From Lichenicola sp965198655 (lineage in GTDB: Bacteria; Pseudomonadota; Alphaproteobacteria; Acetobacterales; Acetobacteraceae), in the NCBI GenBank assembly GCA_965198655.1, contig OZ240668.1, forward strand, positions 3,596,001 to 3,660,000: a DNA stretch of 64,000 nucleotides. Direction: 5' to 3'. Below are positions 1 to 8,038 of the stretch, piece after piece. Position 1 is the stretch's first letter. Every line of letters begins with the position of its first letter. Both the position numbers and the translations under genes were made by a program. Under the pieces are notes generated by a model that did no database searches, was not told the DNA's origin, and was given only the letters and a program-made list of their open reading frames with translations.

Positions 1-786
1 GCCGAGGATCCCGGCGCGAGCGGCGCGCGAGGCCGTCGTCGCCACAACGGGCCGCGTCGTCAGCACGTCGCCGTTGCCGGCGATGCCCAGCGTCATGAAG
101 CCGCCCACATAGGTCGGAACCGCGACGACATAGGCGGTCACGTCCGGGAAGAATTGCGCCCGTCGCCTGCTGGTCTGCAACAGCTCGTCGGCTTGCATGA
201 ACGGGACACCGCACTGGTTCACGATCAGCCCCTGCGACGTCAGCACGCGAGCGCAATCCTGGTAGAAGGCGTCGGTGAACAGCACCTCGCCGACGCCGAC
301 CGGATCGGTGCTGTCGACGATGATCACGTCGAAGCTCGCGGCGTCCGCTTCACGAACATGGGCGATGCCGTCGCCGATGATGATCGTCGCCCTCGGATCG
401 TTCCACGCATTTCCCGAGATGTTTGGGAGAAACTCCCGGGACAGCCGGATCACTTCGCCGTCGATTTCCACCATCACCACGTGCGACACGTTGGAATGCT
501 GGAGCACGCGACGCAATACGCCGCCATCCCCCCCGCCGATGATGAGGACGCGTTGCGGTTCGGGATGGATCAGCAGCGGAACATGCGCCAGCATCTCCTG
601 GTAGACGAACTCGTCGCGCTCGGTGATCTGGATCACGCCGTCCAGCAGCAACACGCGGCCATGCGTTTCGCTGTCGAACACGAGGATCTCCTGGAAGTCG
701 CTGCGCACCCGCGCCAGCTCCCGTCGGATCCGGAAGCGCTGTCCCCAGGCCGGATACAGGGTCTCGTTGATCCACGTTTCCGTCAT
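1..786 (-). CDS. speE: Spermidine synthase (polyamine aminopropyltransferase), 3' end cut by window
   Basis: Transfers an aminopropyl group from decarboxylated SAM to putrescine, giving spermidine and methylthioadenosine in the cytosol. The open frame runs from ATG at 786 off the left edge, 262 codons without a stop. It begins MTETWINETLYPAWG, typical of bacterial SpeE. The nucleotide-binding motif IIGGGDGGV lies near residues 82-90, and the catalytic/substrate segment VDSTDPVG near 157-164. speD lies just upstream on the same strand and supplies the co-substrate, but a terminator sits between the two genes. The C-terminus is missing only because the window ends. Identity is secure. Confidence 0.95.
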   Translation of the reverse strand, partial: MTETWINETLYPAWGQRFRIRRELARVRSDFQEILVFDSETHGRVLLLDGVIQITERDEFVYQEMLAHVPLLIHPEPQRVLIIGGGDGGVLRRVLQHSNVSHVVMVEIDGEVIRLSREFLPNISGNAWNDPRATIIIGDGIAHVREADAASFDVIIVDSTDPVGVGEVLFTDAFYQDCARVLTSQGLIVNQCGVPFMQADELLQTSRRRAQFFPDVTAYVVAVPTYVGGFMTLGIAGNGDVLTTRPVVATTASRAARAGILG

Positions 787-844
787 TGCCGATGATCCGC
801 CGTTCTGCGTCGCGAGGAACACGAGCCGACAACATGACGCTCAC

Positions 845-873
845 AAAAAAAAGGCCGGGATCGCCCCGGCCTC
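845..873 (-). terminator. Intrinsic terminator after speD
   Basis: Read on the minus strand, a GC-rich stem (AGGCCGGGG paired with CCCGGCCT) is followed directly by a run of eight T. It lies 24 bp past the speD stop and about 60 bp before the speE start, so part of the speD transcription should stop before speE. Confidence 0.8.
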
Positions 874-896
874 TTCGACGTTCAAGCAGGACTCGA

Positions 897-1361
897 TCAG
901 CCGATCCGGCCGCGCCGCTGCTCGTCCAGCTCGACACGCGCAGCCTGGAACGTGCGCTGCATCACCGGGATCGCCAGATGCGGGTCGCATGAGCCGCACA
1001 TGAAGATGTCGACCGCGGCGAAGTCGCGTTCCGGCCAAGTGTGGATCGAGATGTGACTTTCCGCCAGCACCACCACCCCGGATACGCCGCCGTTGGGCGA
1101 GAAGTGATGGAAATGGCTGTGCAGGATCGTGGCGCCGGCCGCCACCGCCGCGTCGCACAGCGCGCGATCGATCATCTCGGGATCGCCCAGGTTGGTCGCA
1201 TCCCACAGGTCGACGAGAAGATGCGTTCCGGCAAACTTCATGCCGTCCTTCTCGACGAAATAATCCTTGGCCTCTTCCGCGGCGCTGGCGGAAGAAACAG
1301 GGAACATCTGGATATTGCTCGGAAAATCCGAGACCATCCCCAGTTGAGCAAGTGCGTTCAT
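897..1361 (-). CDS. speD: S-adenosylmethionine decarboxylase proenzyme
   Basis: Decarboxylates SAM to supply the aminopropyl donor for SpeE. The protein is 154 aa, in the range of the short bacterial (class 1B) enzymes. The self-cleavage site is seen in LAESHISIHTWPE: the chain splits between Glu101 and Ser102, and Ser102 becomes the pyruvoyl cofactor. The catalytic CGSC segment follows. I chose the ATG at 1361, which has GGGGT just upstream, over a longer frame from 1460 whose extra N-terminus is low-complexity and unlike the family. It precedes speE on the same strand, with a terminator between them. Confidence 0.93.
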   Translation of the reverse strand: MNALAQLGMVSDFPSNIQMFPVSSASAAEEAKDYFVEKDGMKFAGTHLLVDLWDATNLGDPEMIDRALCDAAVAAGATILHSHFHHFSPNGGVSGVVVLAESHISIHTWPERDFAAVDIFMCGSCDPHLAIPVMQRTFQAARVELDEQRRGRIG

Positions 1362-1492
1362 CACGTACCCCAAAACCAGTAGACGGCCTGTTGGGCGGGA
1401 TCGCCCCCTAGGGCCAAGGCCGCGGGAGATAGGTCCTGCTGCCCCCCAACGCAAGCCCAATACGTCTCAGCAGCCCAAAAAAGCCTGACTGT

Positions 1493-4420
1493 CTAGCTGC
1501 CGCTCCCGGTGTGCTCGGGTTGCAGGACGGACAAAGCTTGGCGCGTTGCCGCAAGGTCGTCGGCGGAGCGCGCAAGATCCCCGACCGCGTTGATCTGCGG
1601 CGCTGTCAGGAGGCGAAGCATGTCGCGTCGCGCCGGATCAGGAAATCGCGGCGACCACAGCGCGTCCAGCCGTCGCAGCGCGTCGGACTGACCGGCATGG
1701 GCAACCGCGCCGGCGAGGCGAAGCACCAGGTCCTCGCCTGCACCGTCAAGCGGGCCTGAAGCGGACAGCGTCGACGCGACCACGCGGGACAGCGCGTCCG
1801 CTTCGCCGGTCCAGTCGTGCTTTGCCGCCAGCTCCTGGACGCGCAAATCATCCGCGTCCCTGCCGTGCAGCGGCGTCAGGATCCGCAGCGCGCCATCGGC
1901 ATCGCCGGTGGCGGCGAGCACCTTCGCGCGCAACACCGCGCGCGACGTTGCAAGATCGGGCTGAAGACCGGCAGCCTCCGTGGCGTCGAGGACAGCCTGA
2001 GCGGCCGGAGCGTTGTTCTGGTCGAGCTGGAGTTGCGCCAGCCGAGCGCCGAGCTGTGCGCGGTCGTCGGCTGAATCCGCCTGCGAAATCGCCTTGCTCA
2101 GAAAACCGGCCGCACGGTCGGGAAGATCCAACCTGGCCAGTCGGGTCGCGAGGTCGATGGCGATCCTGGCACCAGCGGCACCTCTCGGGACGAGATCCTG
2201 GCTGTCTTCCAGCAGGGTCAGTTGCGCCATCGTGTCGACCGCCGCCGCGGGCTGATCGCTGGCCGTCGGCGCTGCCATCTGCTCCAGCATGGTGCCGGCG
2301 ATGCCGCGAAGGCGATCGGCATCGTTCGGGAAGGCCTGGACGAGGTCGCGCATGTCCGACAAGGCTGTCGGCCAGTCGCGCTGCCGCGCGCGCAGGCCGG
2401 CCACCTGCAGCCGAAGTGCCAGCTCCTGTCCTGCCATGCGCGCATCCAGGGTTTCCGCCTCGAGCCGATCCGCCGCCTGGCCTGGAGTCAGTTGATGCCG
2501 GTCCAGGCGAATCTTGACCGCCTCCTGCACCGCTCGCATCGCCACCGCCGGGCCCCGATCCGCAGCCAGCTTGTCGAGACGATCGAGGACACCCCGCACC
2601 TGCGCAGGCTGGTCCGCGGTCGGCTTGCTCGGATCGGCTTCCGTCAACTGATCCTCGGCCCGAATCGCCTGGGCCAGCCCGACCTTGGCATCTCCCTCCA
2701 GCCCGTCGACCAGCGCTCGTGCCGCCGGAGCTCCTCCCGAAACCAGCGCCAACGCTGCGTCCCCAAGGAGTTGCCGACGCAGCGGCGGCGGATACGAGCA
2801 CAGCAGCCTCAAGCGCCCCGCGATGATCCTGGCAGCCTCAGGATTGCCCGGCTCGCGGCGGGCCAGGTCCAGGCCACGCCATAGCTCGACCTCGTCGGAG
2901 TTCTCGATCCGCGCGTCGGCAAGAAGAGCCGTGGCGGTCGGATCCGCGGTCAGAACCGAAGCTGCCGCCTTGATGAGGGATGCACGGGCCTCGTCCGCCC
3001 GGCTGGGCGCGTCCTCGTTCGCGACGCGCGCCAGCACAACGGCCTCGCTGCCCAGGCCGAGGCCGAGTGCGGCCTCCGCGGCATGGAGACGGGGCGCGCG
3101 CCTCGCGGCAACCGGCGCAACGGCTGCATCGGCCAGGGCGGCTTCGTAGCGGCGCCGAAGCTCTGGTACCGCCGCGTCTGCCAGATCGAGGCTGCGCGAG
3201 AAGCCGATGGCCATGTCGCCCGACCCGTGCCCCAGCAGACCCATGCCAGCCGGATCGGTCAGTAGGAAACCGGCTGCGTCTGGACGCAGATCGAGCTGGT
3301 CCGACAAACGCTCCACCGTGACGCCGAGCAGGGTGGCACCGAGCACGTAGCCGCCTCCGTGCCGGGCCATGGTCATGGCCTGCCCGTCTTGCCTCGTGGT
3401 GCCTACCAGCAGATCCGTCCCGCGATCCGGATCGGACACCACCACGACGCGTCCTGCTTCCAGCACCGGGAGCTCGACCCCGTCGCTGGTCGGTGTGGGA
3501 GCGATCTCCACATCCACATGATGGGCGGCCGCCAGCGTGACGAGCCAGCCCTCCGGCATCCGGGCCAGCGTGACCTGCTGCGCAGCCGCGACCGGCACGG
3601 CGAGCATCGCCCCGCTGTCGAGCAGGGAGAACGTCGCGTGACCGAACACGGGGTCGCCGGCCACCGGCGCCAGATCGACCGGCTTGCTGCTGTCGAACAC
3701 GACGAGGACCTGGTTGCCGCGCCGAAAGGCGGCAACGCCCACCTTGCGGCCAAGCGGCAGAAGCAACCCGCCATCCCTGCCGTTCGATGCGGGCACGACT
3801 GCGGCGGCGATGGACACCGGGCCGTTATTCGCTTGTCCGGACGGCTGCTCCGGGACCGTCTGCCGGCGCGGCGCAGGACCGGGCGTAGCCGAAGGCGATG
3901 GGACCGGACCCTTGCCGCCGGTGATCGTGTTGGCTGGTTGGCTCGCCGGTGGGTCAAGGACCGCAACCAAGGGCAAGGGAAGGCCGGGTAGCACGGTGCT
4001 GCTGGAAGCCGAGGGATCGCCGCCGGCCGGCGGCGCAACGGCCGGAAGCGGGGATGGATGCTGTTCCTGTGCGGGTGCGAACACGTCGAGCACGAGATGG
4101 CCCGCAAGCCGCATCGTATGGACCACGCTGCCCGGCTTGAGCCGGATCGTCAGGCCATCTGTGAACGGTTGCAGCGACAGGATGCCTGGCCTTGGACCGA
4201 TCACGGGGCTGTCGACCTGCACCGTGCGGCTGAACTGCACCACCTCCTCGGTGCCGTTTCGTGCGGCCGAGCAGCGGACATCGTCCGGAACCGACACCAC
4301 GATCCGGTCGAAGCGACCATGCGTGCCCAGCCTGACCGAGACGCTGTCCTTGTCCGCAGCACGCGCCGACGACATGATGGTCAGGACGGCGACGACCACA
4401 AGGGCGGGAAGGATGCGCAT
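1493..4420 (-). CDS. Large exported repeat-rich protein at the end of the fliL operon
   Basis: A 975-aa protein of unknown function. A clear signal peptide (MRILPALVVVAVLTIMSSARA) is followed by a beta-rich N-terminal region of about 90 residues resembling an AMIN-like envelope domain (RFDRIVVSVPDDVRC... LVLDVFAP). Then comes a Pro/Ala/Ser-rich linker (about 95-200), and long alanine-rich helical repeats reminiscent of TPR or Sel1 solenoids through to the end. The ATG overlaps the cheZ stop (TGATG), so it is translationally coupled to the flagellar operon; a longer frame reaching 4642 is a shadow over cheZ. Context suggests an envelope or motor accessory role, perhaps analogous to periplasmic motor proteins, but that is inference. 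Confidence 0.75.
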   Translation of the reverse strand: MRILPALVVVAVLTIMSSARAADKDSVSVRLGTHGRFDRIVVSVPDDVRCSAARNGTEEVVQFSRTVQVDSPVIGPRPGILSLQPFTDGLTIRLKPGSVVHTMRLAGHLVLDVFAPAQEQHPSPLPAVAPPAGGDPSASSSTVLPGLPLPLVAVLDPPASQPANTITGGKGPVPSPSATPGPAPRRQTVPEQPSGQANNGPVSIAAAVVPASNGRDGGLLLPLGRKVGVAAFRRGNQVLVVFDSSKPVDLAPVAGDPVFGHATFSLLDSGAMLAVPVAAAQQVTLARMPEGWLVTLAAAHHVDVEIAPTPTSDGVELPVLEAGRVVVVSDPDRGTDLLVGTTRQDGQAMTMARHGGGYVLGATLLGVTVERLSDQLDLRPDAAGFLLTDPAGMGLLGHGSGDMAIGFSRSLDLADAAVPELRRRYEAALADAAVAPVAARRAPRLHAAEAALGLGLGSEAVVLARVANEDAPSRADEARASLIKAAASVLTADPTATALLADARIENSDEVELWRGLDLARREPGNPEAARIIAGRLRLLCSYPPPLRRQLLGDAALALVSGGAPAARALVDGLEGDAKVGLAQAIRAEDQLTEADPSKPTADQPAQVRGVLDRLDKLAADRGPAVAMRAVQEAVKIRLDRHQLTPGQAADRLEAETLDARMAGQELALRLQVAGLRARQRDWPTALSDMRDLVQAFPNDADRLRGIAGTMLEQMAAPTASDQPAAAVDTMAQLTLLEDSQDLVPRGAAGARIAIDLATRLARLDLPDRAAGFLSKAISQADSADDRAQLGARLAQLQLDQNNAPAAQAVLDATEAAGLQPDLATSRAVLRAKVLAATGDADGALRILTPLHGRDADDLRVQELAAKHDWTGEADALSRVVASTLSASGPLDGAGEDLVLRLAGAVAHAGQSDALRRLDALWSPRFPDPARRDMLRLLTAPQINAVGDLARSADDLAATRQALSVLQPEHTGSGS

Positions 4421-5037
4421 CAGTCGAAGCTTGCCAGCAGCTTGTCGATGTCCGACTGGTCCATCGCGGCGGCTGGCAACTGTGGCCCGTTGAGCAGGCC
4501 GTTCTGCGAACGCTCGCCCGGTTCCGCTGGTGCCGTGACGATGCCGAAGGTGTCGACGATCCGCGCGACGGCGCGCTCGATCGTCTTGAGCGTCGCGACC
4601 ACCTTGGTGATGCGCTGGCCGGTAATGTCCTGGAAGCTGCACGCCTCGTAGATCTTGACCGTGGCGTCCTGGAGCTTGCCAGCGACGGCGCCGTCCATGG
4701 CGGTGCCCAGGGTGTCGAGCGTCTCGCAGACCTCCAGGATCGATTCGGTGGCAGCGGCGGTATGGGTTACGATGGCATCCAGCTCATCGGTCGCACGAGG
4801 GATGTAGCTCATGGTGATGTCGTCCACGCGGAGTGCCGCGATCTCCAGCCTCGCGTCGGCGACCGCCTGCCCCAGCGTGCCGATCTCGTGCAGCAGGGCA
4901 GCCTCGCGTGCGCTCATGTCGCCGCTCATGCTGGACAGGATCGACACGACGACTTGCGCTACCACATCCGACTTCGCGTCCGGATAGCGGACCTCAAGCT
5001 CCTTCACCCTGCGCTGCAGGCTAACCGGATCATGCAT
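4420..5037 (-). CDS. cheZ: CheZ-like protein phosphatase
   Basis: Probable phosphatase of CheY-P acting at the flagellar motor. The protein is 205 aa, all-helical and rich in coiled coil. The CheZ active-site signature is present as SFQDITGQR, with the catalytic pair Asp137 and Gln141 spaced as in the E. coli enzyme (DxxxQ). The C-terminus QSDIDKLLASFD matches the CheY-binding tail of CheZ. Start ATG 5037 is preferred to a longer frame from 5112 whose added residues are Ser/Arg-rich shadow. It lies between motE and the large exported protein. CheZ homologues are uncommon in classical alphaproteobacterial models, so the substrate is inferred. Confidence 0.82.
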   Translation of the reverse strand: MHDPVSLQRRVKELEVRYPDAKSDVVAQVVVSILSSMSGDMSAREAALLHEIGTLGQAVADARLEIAALRVDDITMSYIPRATDELDAIVTHTAAATESILEVCETLDTLGTAMDGAVAGKLQDATVKIYEACSFQDITGQRITKVVATLKTIERAVARIVDTFGIVTAPAEPGERSQNGLLNGPQLPAAAMDQSDIDKLLASFD

Positions 5038-5132
5038 GACACGACGCTTCCTTGAGCTTGTGCTTGAGGGTCTGGGCCTTCGGCTTGGATGCGCAGTCGT
5101 TCGCAACGACAAACATCGTCCTGACCGCCTTT

Positions 5133-5810
5133 TCAGCCATGCTGACCATCGGCGATGGCCAACGGCACAGCCAGGTCCGGCCGGGGCGCGACGACGTCCG
5201 CATGGAGCCTCTTCTGCGCGAGCATCTGCGTCGCCAGCCTGGCGCGTTCGGGCAGCATGGCGGCCAGCACGGCGGCCGCCTTGCGCTCGTCCATCCGGTC
5301 CAGCACCTCGAGCAGCACGTTCATGTCGAGCACGTTGAAGATGCCGGCCGCATCGCGCGGCTTCATGTCTTCATAGGTCTTCACCAGGCCGCTCCAGTTG
5401 GCGGCGTTCCGCTTCCGTCGGTCGTCTTCGACCTGTTCGAGCCGGGTCTGCAGGGCGCTCAGCTCGTCGAGCTTCGCCTGCAGCCTCAACCCGGCCGACT
5501 GGATCAGATCCGCCTTCTGGTCGAGTTGACGCTCCCGCTCGTCAAGCGCCTGCCTGCGCTTGCGAAGATCCTGCAGGAGCTGCAGCTCCGCCGTCGAGGC
5601 GGCAGACGGCAACGGCGTCGCCGGCAGCGAGGGCTTGAGCAACGCCGCCTGTAACGGAGCTGCAGGCGCTGGCTTCACGTCCGCAGACACCTGCGATGGA
5701 CTCTGGGCGGTCGCCTCGCGGGCCAGGCTGACGGCCTTTTCCGTGAACAGCAGCGCCATCACCGTCATGGTCAACGGCAGGAGACGCTTGTGCCAGGAGA
5801 ACGAGCGCAT
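5133..5810 (-). CDS. motE: MotE-like flagellar protein (MgtE intracellular N-domain)
   Basis: A 225-aa protein with an N-terminal signal/anchor (LLPLTMTVMALLF), a Pro/Ala linker, a long coiled coil (about 75-140) and a C-terminal segment KTYEDMKPRDAAGIFNVL followed by LDRMDERKAAAVLAAM. That last part is the MgtE N-domain fold used by the periplasmic chaperone MotE in rhizobia, where it assists MotC. No motC is visible, unless the large exported downstream protein plays that part. The start codon is 2 bp from the stop of the preceding DUF6468-like gene, so the two are probably co-translated. Confidence 0.8.
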   Translation of the reverse strand: MRSFSWHKRLLPLTMTVMALLFTEKAVSLAREATAQSPSQVSADVKPAPAAPLQAALLKPSLPATPLPSAASTAELQLLQDLRKRRQALDERERQLDQKADLIQSAGLRLQAKLDELSALQTRLEQVEDDRRKRNAANWSGLVKTYEDMKPRDAAGIFNVLDMNVLLEVLDRMDERKAAAVLAAMLPERARLATQMLAQKRLHADVVAPRPDLAVPLAIADGQHG

Positions 5811-5812
5811 GG

Positions 5813-6307
5813 CTACCTCGCCGACCGAAGGGCACGCAGCAGGTCCTTCTCGGCCTGGCTGCGTGGACGAGCATCATGGTCGGCTGCGACATTGCGACCG
5901 GCGAGGCTCAAGGTCGGCGCGGGTGCGAGCAGACGAGCCGTCGCGTCGGGGGCGGGGATCTCGGGCAGTCTGGGATTGCGCACGATGTCCTCAAGCTGGT
6001 CGCACACCTTCTCGCCGCGGGCGGTGAGGAACTCGAGGTCGCTCTTGAGGCCACGTGCCTGGTCGACATGGCGGGCGATCTGCCGACCGGCTCCGTCCGC
6101 AGCAGCGCGAAGCCGCTCGACTCCCTCCTCGGCCTGTCTCGTGCTGTCGTTGAAGCCGTTGACGAGTTCCTCCAGCGCCGCGCGGTCGCGGCGCAGCATG
6201 CCGAGCGCGCGTTCCAGCCGCAGGGCATGGAACATCGTCGCCGCGAGCATGACCATGAGGACGACCTCGAGCAGCCACTCGGATCCGCTCATGCTGTTGC
6301 CGGTCAT
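5813..6307 (-). CDS. DUF6468-like flagellar-cluster membrane protein
   Basis: A 164-aa protein with one N-terminal membrane segment (LLEVVLMVMLAATMFHALRL) followed by a coiled-coil region of about 90 residues and a Pro/Ala-rich tail. It lies between fliM and motE, where alphaproteobacterial flagellar clusters commonly carry a DUF6468 gene; I assign that family by layout and position, not by a search. ATG 6307 overlaps the fliM stop by one base (TGATG), showing tight coupling. Its function is unknown; a membrane-anchored motor accessory role is a guess. Confidence 0.7.
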   Translation of the reverse strand: MTGNSMSGSEWLLEVVLMVMLAATMFHALRLERALGMLRRDRAALEELVNGFNDSTRQAEEGVERLRAAADGAGRQIARHVDQARGLKSDLEFLTARGEKVCDQLEDIVRNPRLPEIPAPDATARLLAPAPTLSLAGRNVAADHDARPRSQAEKDLLRALRSAR

Positions 6308-7404
6308 CAGCTTCTCCTTGAGCCGAGCGGGTCCGTGGTGCCGGGCAGCCTGCCGACGACCTGATCGATCCGGACCGCGACGCGATTCTTCCGACGACCG
6401 ATACGTCCCTCGAACAGCACGACCTGGCCGCAGCGGAGCTGGACCGGAGCCTCTCGGCTCTGGCGCAGGATGAAGTGGCTTCCCGGCTTGAGCCCGATGA
6501 TGTCCGACAAGCGCATCGACTGCTCGTCGAGCACCACATCCAGATCGACCTCCGTGTTCCACAACTCTTCGGCGAGATGGGTCTCCCAGATCGCATCCCG
6601 CCCGAACTTCTCGCCCATGAACTGCTGCAGCAGAAGCTCGCGCACCGGCTCCAGCGTGGCGTAGGGAAGCACCAGGTCCATCCGCCCACCCCGATCCTCC
6701 ATGTCGATGTGCATGCGCGCGAGCACGGCGGCGTTCGACAGGCGGGAAATGGCGGCGAACCTCGGGTTGACCTCCAACCGCTCGAACCGGAACGTGATCG
6801 CGCAGAGCGGATCGAAGCTCGACGACAGGTCGGCCAGCACCACCCTGATCAGGCGCTCGACCAGGGTCCGCTCGATCGTCGTATAGGGCCGGCCCTCTAT
6901 GCGCATCGCTGCCGTGCCGCGGCGCCCTCCCAGCAGCACGTCCACGATCGAGTAGATCATCGCCGAGTCGATGACCATCAGGCCGTAGTTCTCCCACTCC
7001 TCCGCCTTGAACACGGCGAACATCGCCGGCAGGGGCACGGAGTCGAGGTAGTCCCCGAAGCGCAGGGACACGACGTTGTCGATCGAGACCTCCACGTTGT
7101 CGTTGGTGAAGTTGCGCAGGCTCGTCGACATAATGCGAACCAGCCGGTCGAACACGATCTCGAGCATCGGCAGACGCTCGTATGAGATCAGTCCCGAACT
7201 GATGATGCGCTGCATGCCGTTGCTGTCGACATCCTCCGTGCCGCCGTGGTCGAAGCCGAGTAGGCTGTCGATTTCGGCTTGGTTCAGGATACGCGTGGCA
7301 TCCGGCGTCCCGACGGCGTTCAGCGCGCCGTCGTCATCGTTCTCGATGGAGGATGCCCAGGCCGACGCCAGGTCCTCGTCGGACGGGCTGCTCACGTTGC
7401 TCAT
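6307..7404 (-). CDS. fliM: Flagellar motor switch protein FliM
   Basis: Middle layer of the cytoplasmic C-ring; binds CheY-P and controls rotation direction. The protein is 365 aa. The N-terminal part contains the conserved NQAEIDSLLGF element, followed by the CheC-like middle domain (YERLPMLEIVFDRLVR, then SMIYSIVDVLLGGR-like text) and a C-terminal SpoA domain (VDLDVVLDEQSMRLSDI, GLKPGSHFIL). The N-terminal extension is somewhat longer than usual and acidic. It overlaps fliL by 4 bp (ATGA) and couples to the DUF6468-like gene downstream. Confidence 0.96.
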   Translation of the reverse strand: MSNVSSPSDEDLASAWASSIENDDDGALNAVGTPDATRILNQAEIDSLLGFDHGGTEDVDSNGMQRIISSGLISYERLPMLEIVFDRLVRIMSTSLRNFTNDNVEVSIDNVVSLRFGDYLDSVPLPAMFAVFKAEEWENYGLMVIDSAMIYSIVDVLLGGRRGTAAMRIEGRPYTTIERTLVERLIRVVLADLSSSFDPLCAITFRFERLEVNPRFAAISRLSNAAVLARMHIDMEDRGGRMDLVLPYATLEPVRELLLQQFMGEKFGRDAIWETHLAEELWNTEVDLDVVLDEQSMRLSDIIGLKPGSHFILRQSREAPVQLRCGQVVLFEGRIGRRKNRVAVRIDQVVGRLPGTTDPLGSRRS

Positions 7405-7874
7405 TGCACGAGGATCTCGGTGAAGAGCAGGTCCGTGACCCGGACTGGCGCAAGCGTCATGTCGATCCGGTTCATGAGCGCCTCGCGGAGGCGGTAGGTG
7501 CCCTCTCCGCCACGCAGCTCTTCCGGTCGGGTGCTGCGCAGATAGGTTTGGAAGATGTCGAGGATCTGCGCCGTCCCGGCCTGCAGGACGACGGCCTCGG
7601 CCGCATGACCGACCTGGATCTTGGCGTGGAGCTTGATGAAGGTGGCGCGATGGCCGCCGGTGTCGAGGTTCGAAACGATGTCGGGCAGGTCGATCAGCAC
7701 GGGCGCCTCGGCCTCTGCCACCGTCTTCGGCGCCGGCTGGCCACGAGCATGCTTCAGGATGCCGCTGAACCAGAGGCCGGCCGCCAACGCGATGATCGTT
7801 ACCACGGCGCCAATCAAGAGGACTCGCTTCTTTCCTCCGCCAGGCGGACCTGCCGCCGTCTCGTTGCTGCTCAT
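7401..7874 (-). CDS. fliL: Flagellar basal-body protein FliL
   Basis: A 157-aa single-pass inner-membrane protein associated with the stator. A short cytoplasmic Gly/Lys segment precedes the membrane helix (VLLIGAVVTIIALAAGLWF). The periplasmic domain follows, with the family pattern DIVSNLDTGGHRATFIKL and the C-terminal RIDMTLAPVRVTDLLFTEI. The upstream sequence holds AGGAG about 8 bp before the ATG. It is the first gene of the minus-strand flagellar operon and diverges from flgF across a region with two CtrA-type boxes. Confidence 0.93.
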   Translation of the reverse strand: MSSNETAAGPPGGGKKRVLLIGAVVTIIALAAGLWFSGILKHARGQPAPKTVAEAEAPVLIDLPDIVSNLDTGGHRATFIKLHAKIQVGHAAEAVVLQAGTAQILDIFQTYLRSTRPEELRGGEGTYRLREALMNRIDMTLAPVRVTDLLFTEILVQ

Positions 7875-7929
7875 TCGCCCGCTCCTGTCCGAACCGTTCT
7901 GGCTCGGGTGCAGAATGGAGCGTTACTGG

Positions 7930-7944
7930 TTAATGCAGGCTTAA
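7930..7944 (-). promoter_or_regulatory. CtrA-type box 1, TTAA-N7-TTAA
   Basis: Perfect TTAA-tgcaggc-TTAA, 55 bp upstream of fliL. Read on the minus strand it is TTAAGCCTGCATTAACC, which also matches the extended CtrA consensus TTAA-N7-TTAAC. CtrA is the master cell-cycle and flagellar regulator of alphaproteobacteria. TTAA is rare in this GC-rich window. Confidence 0.72.
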
Positions 7945-7982
7945 GCAGGATATTGCGATCACCTCGGTGCGGGTTCCGGTCC

Positions 7983-7997
7983 TTAACTGCCCATTAA
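7983..7997 (+). promoter_or_regulatory. CtrA-type box 2, TTAA-N7-TTAA
   Basis: A second perfect match, TTAA-ctgccca-TTAA, ending 41 bp before the flgF start and centred 53 bp from box 1. The position suits control of the flgF-flgG-flgA-flgH promoter. Confidence 0.72.
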
Positions 7998-8038
7998 GCT
8001 GTCCTACCCGATGATGCGGCATCTTCGGGGTTCACCAG

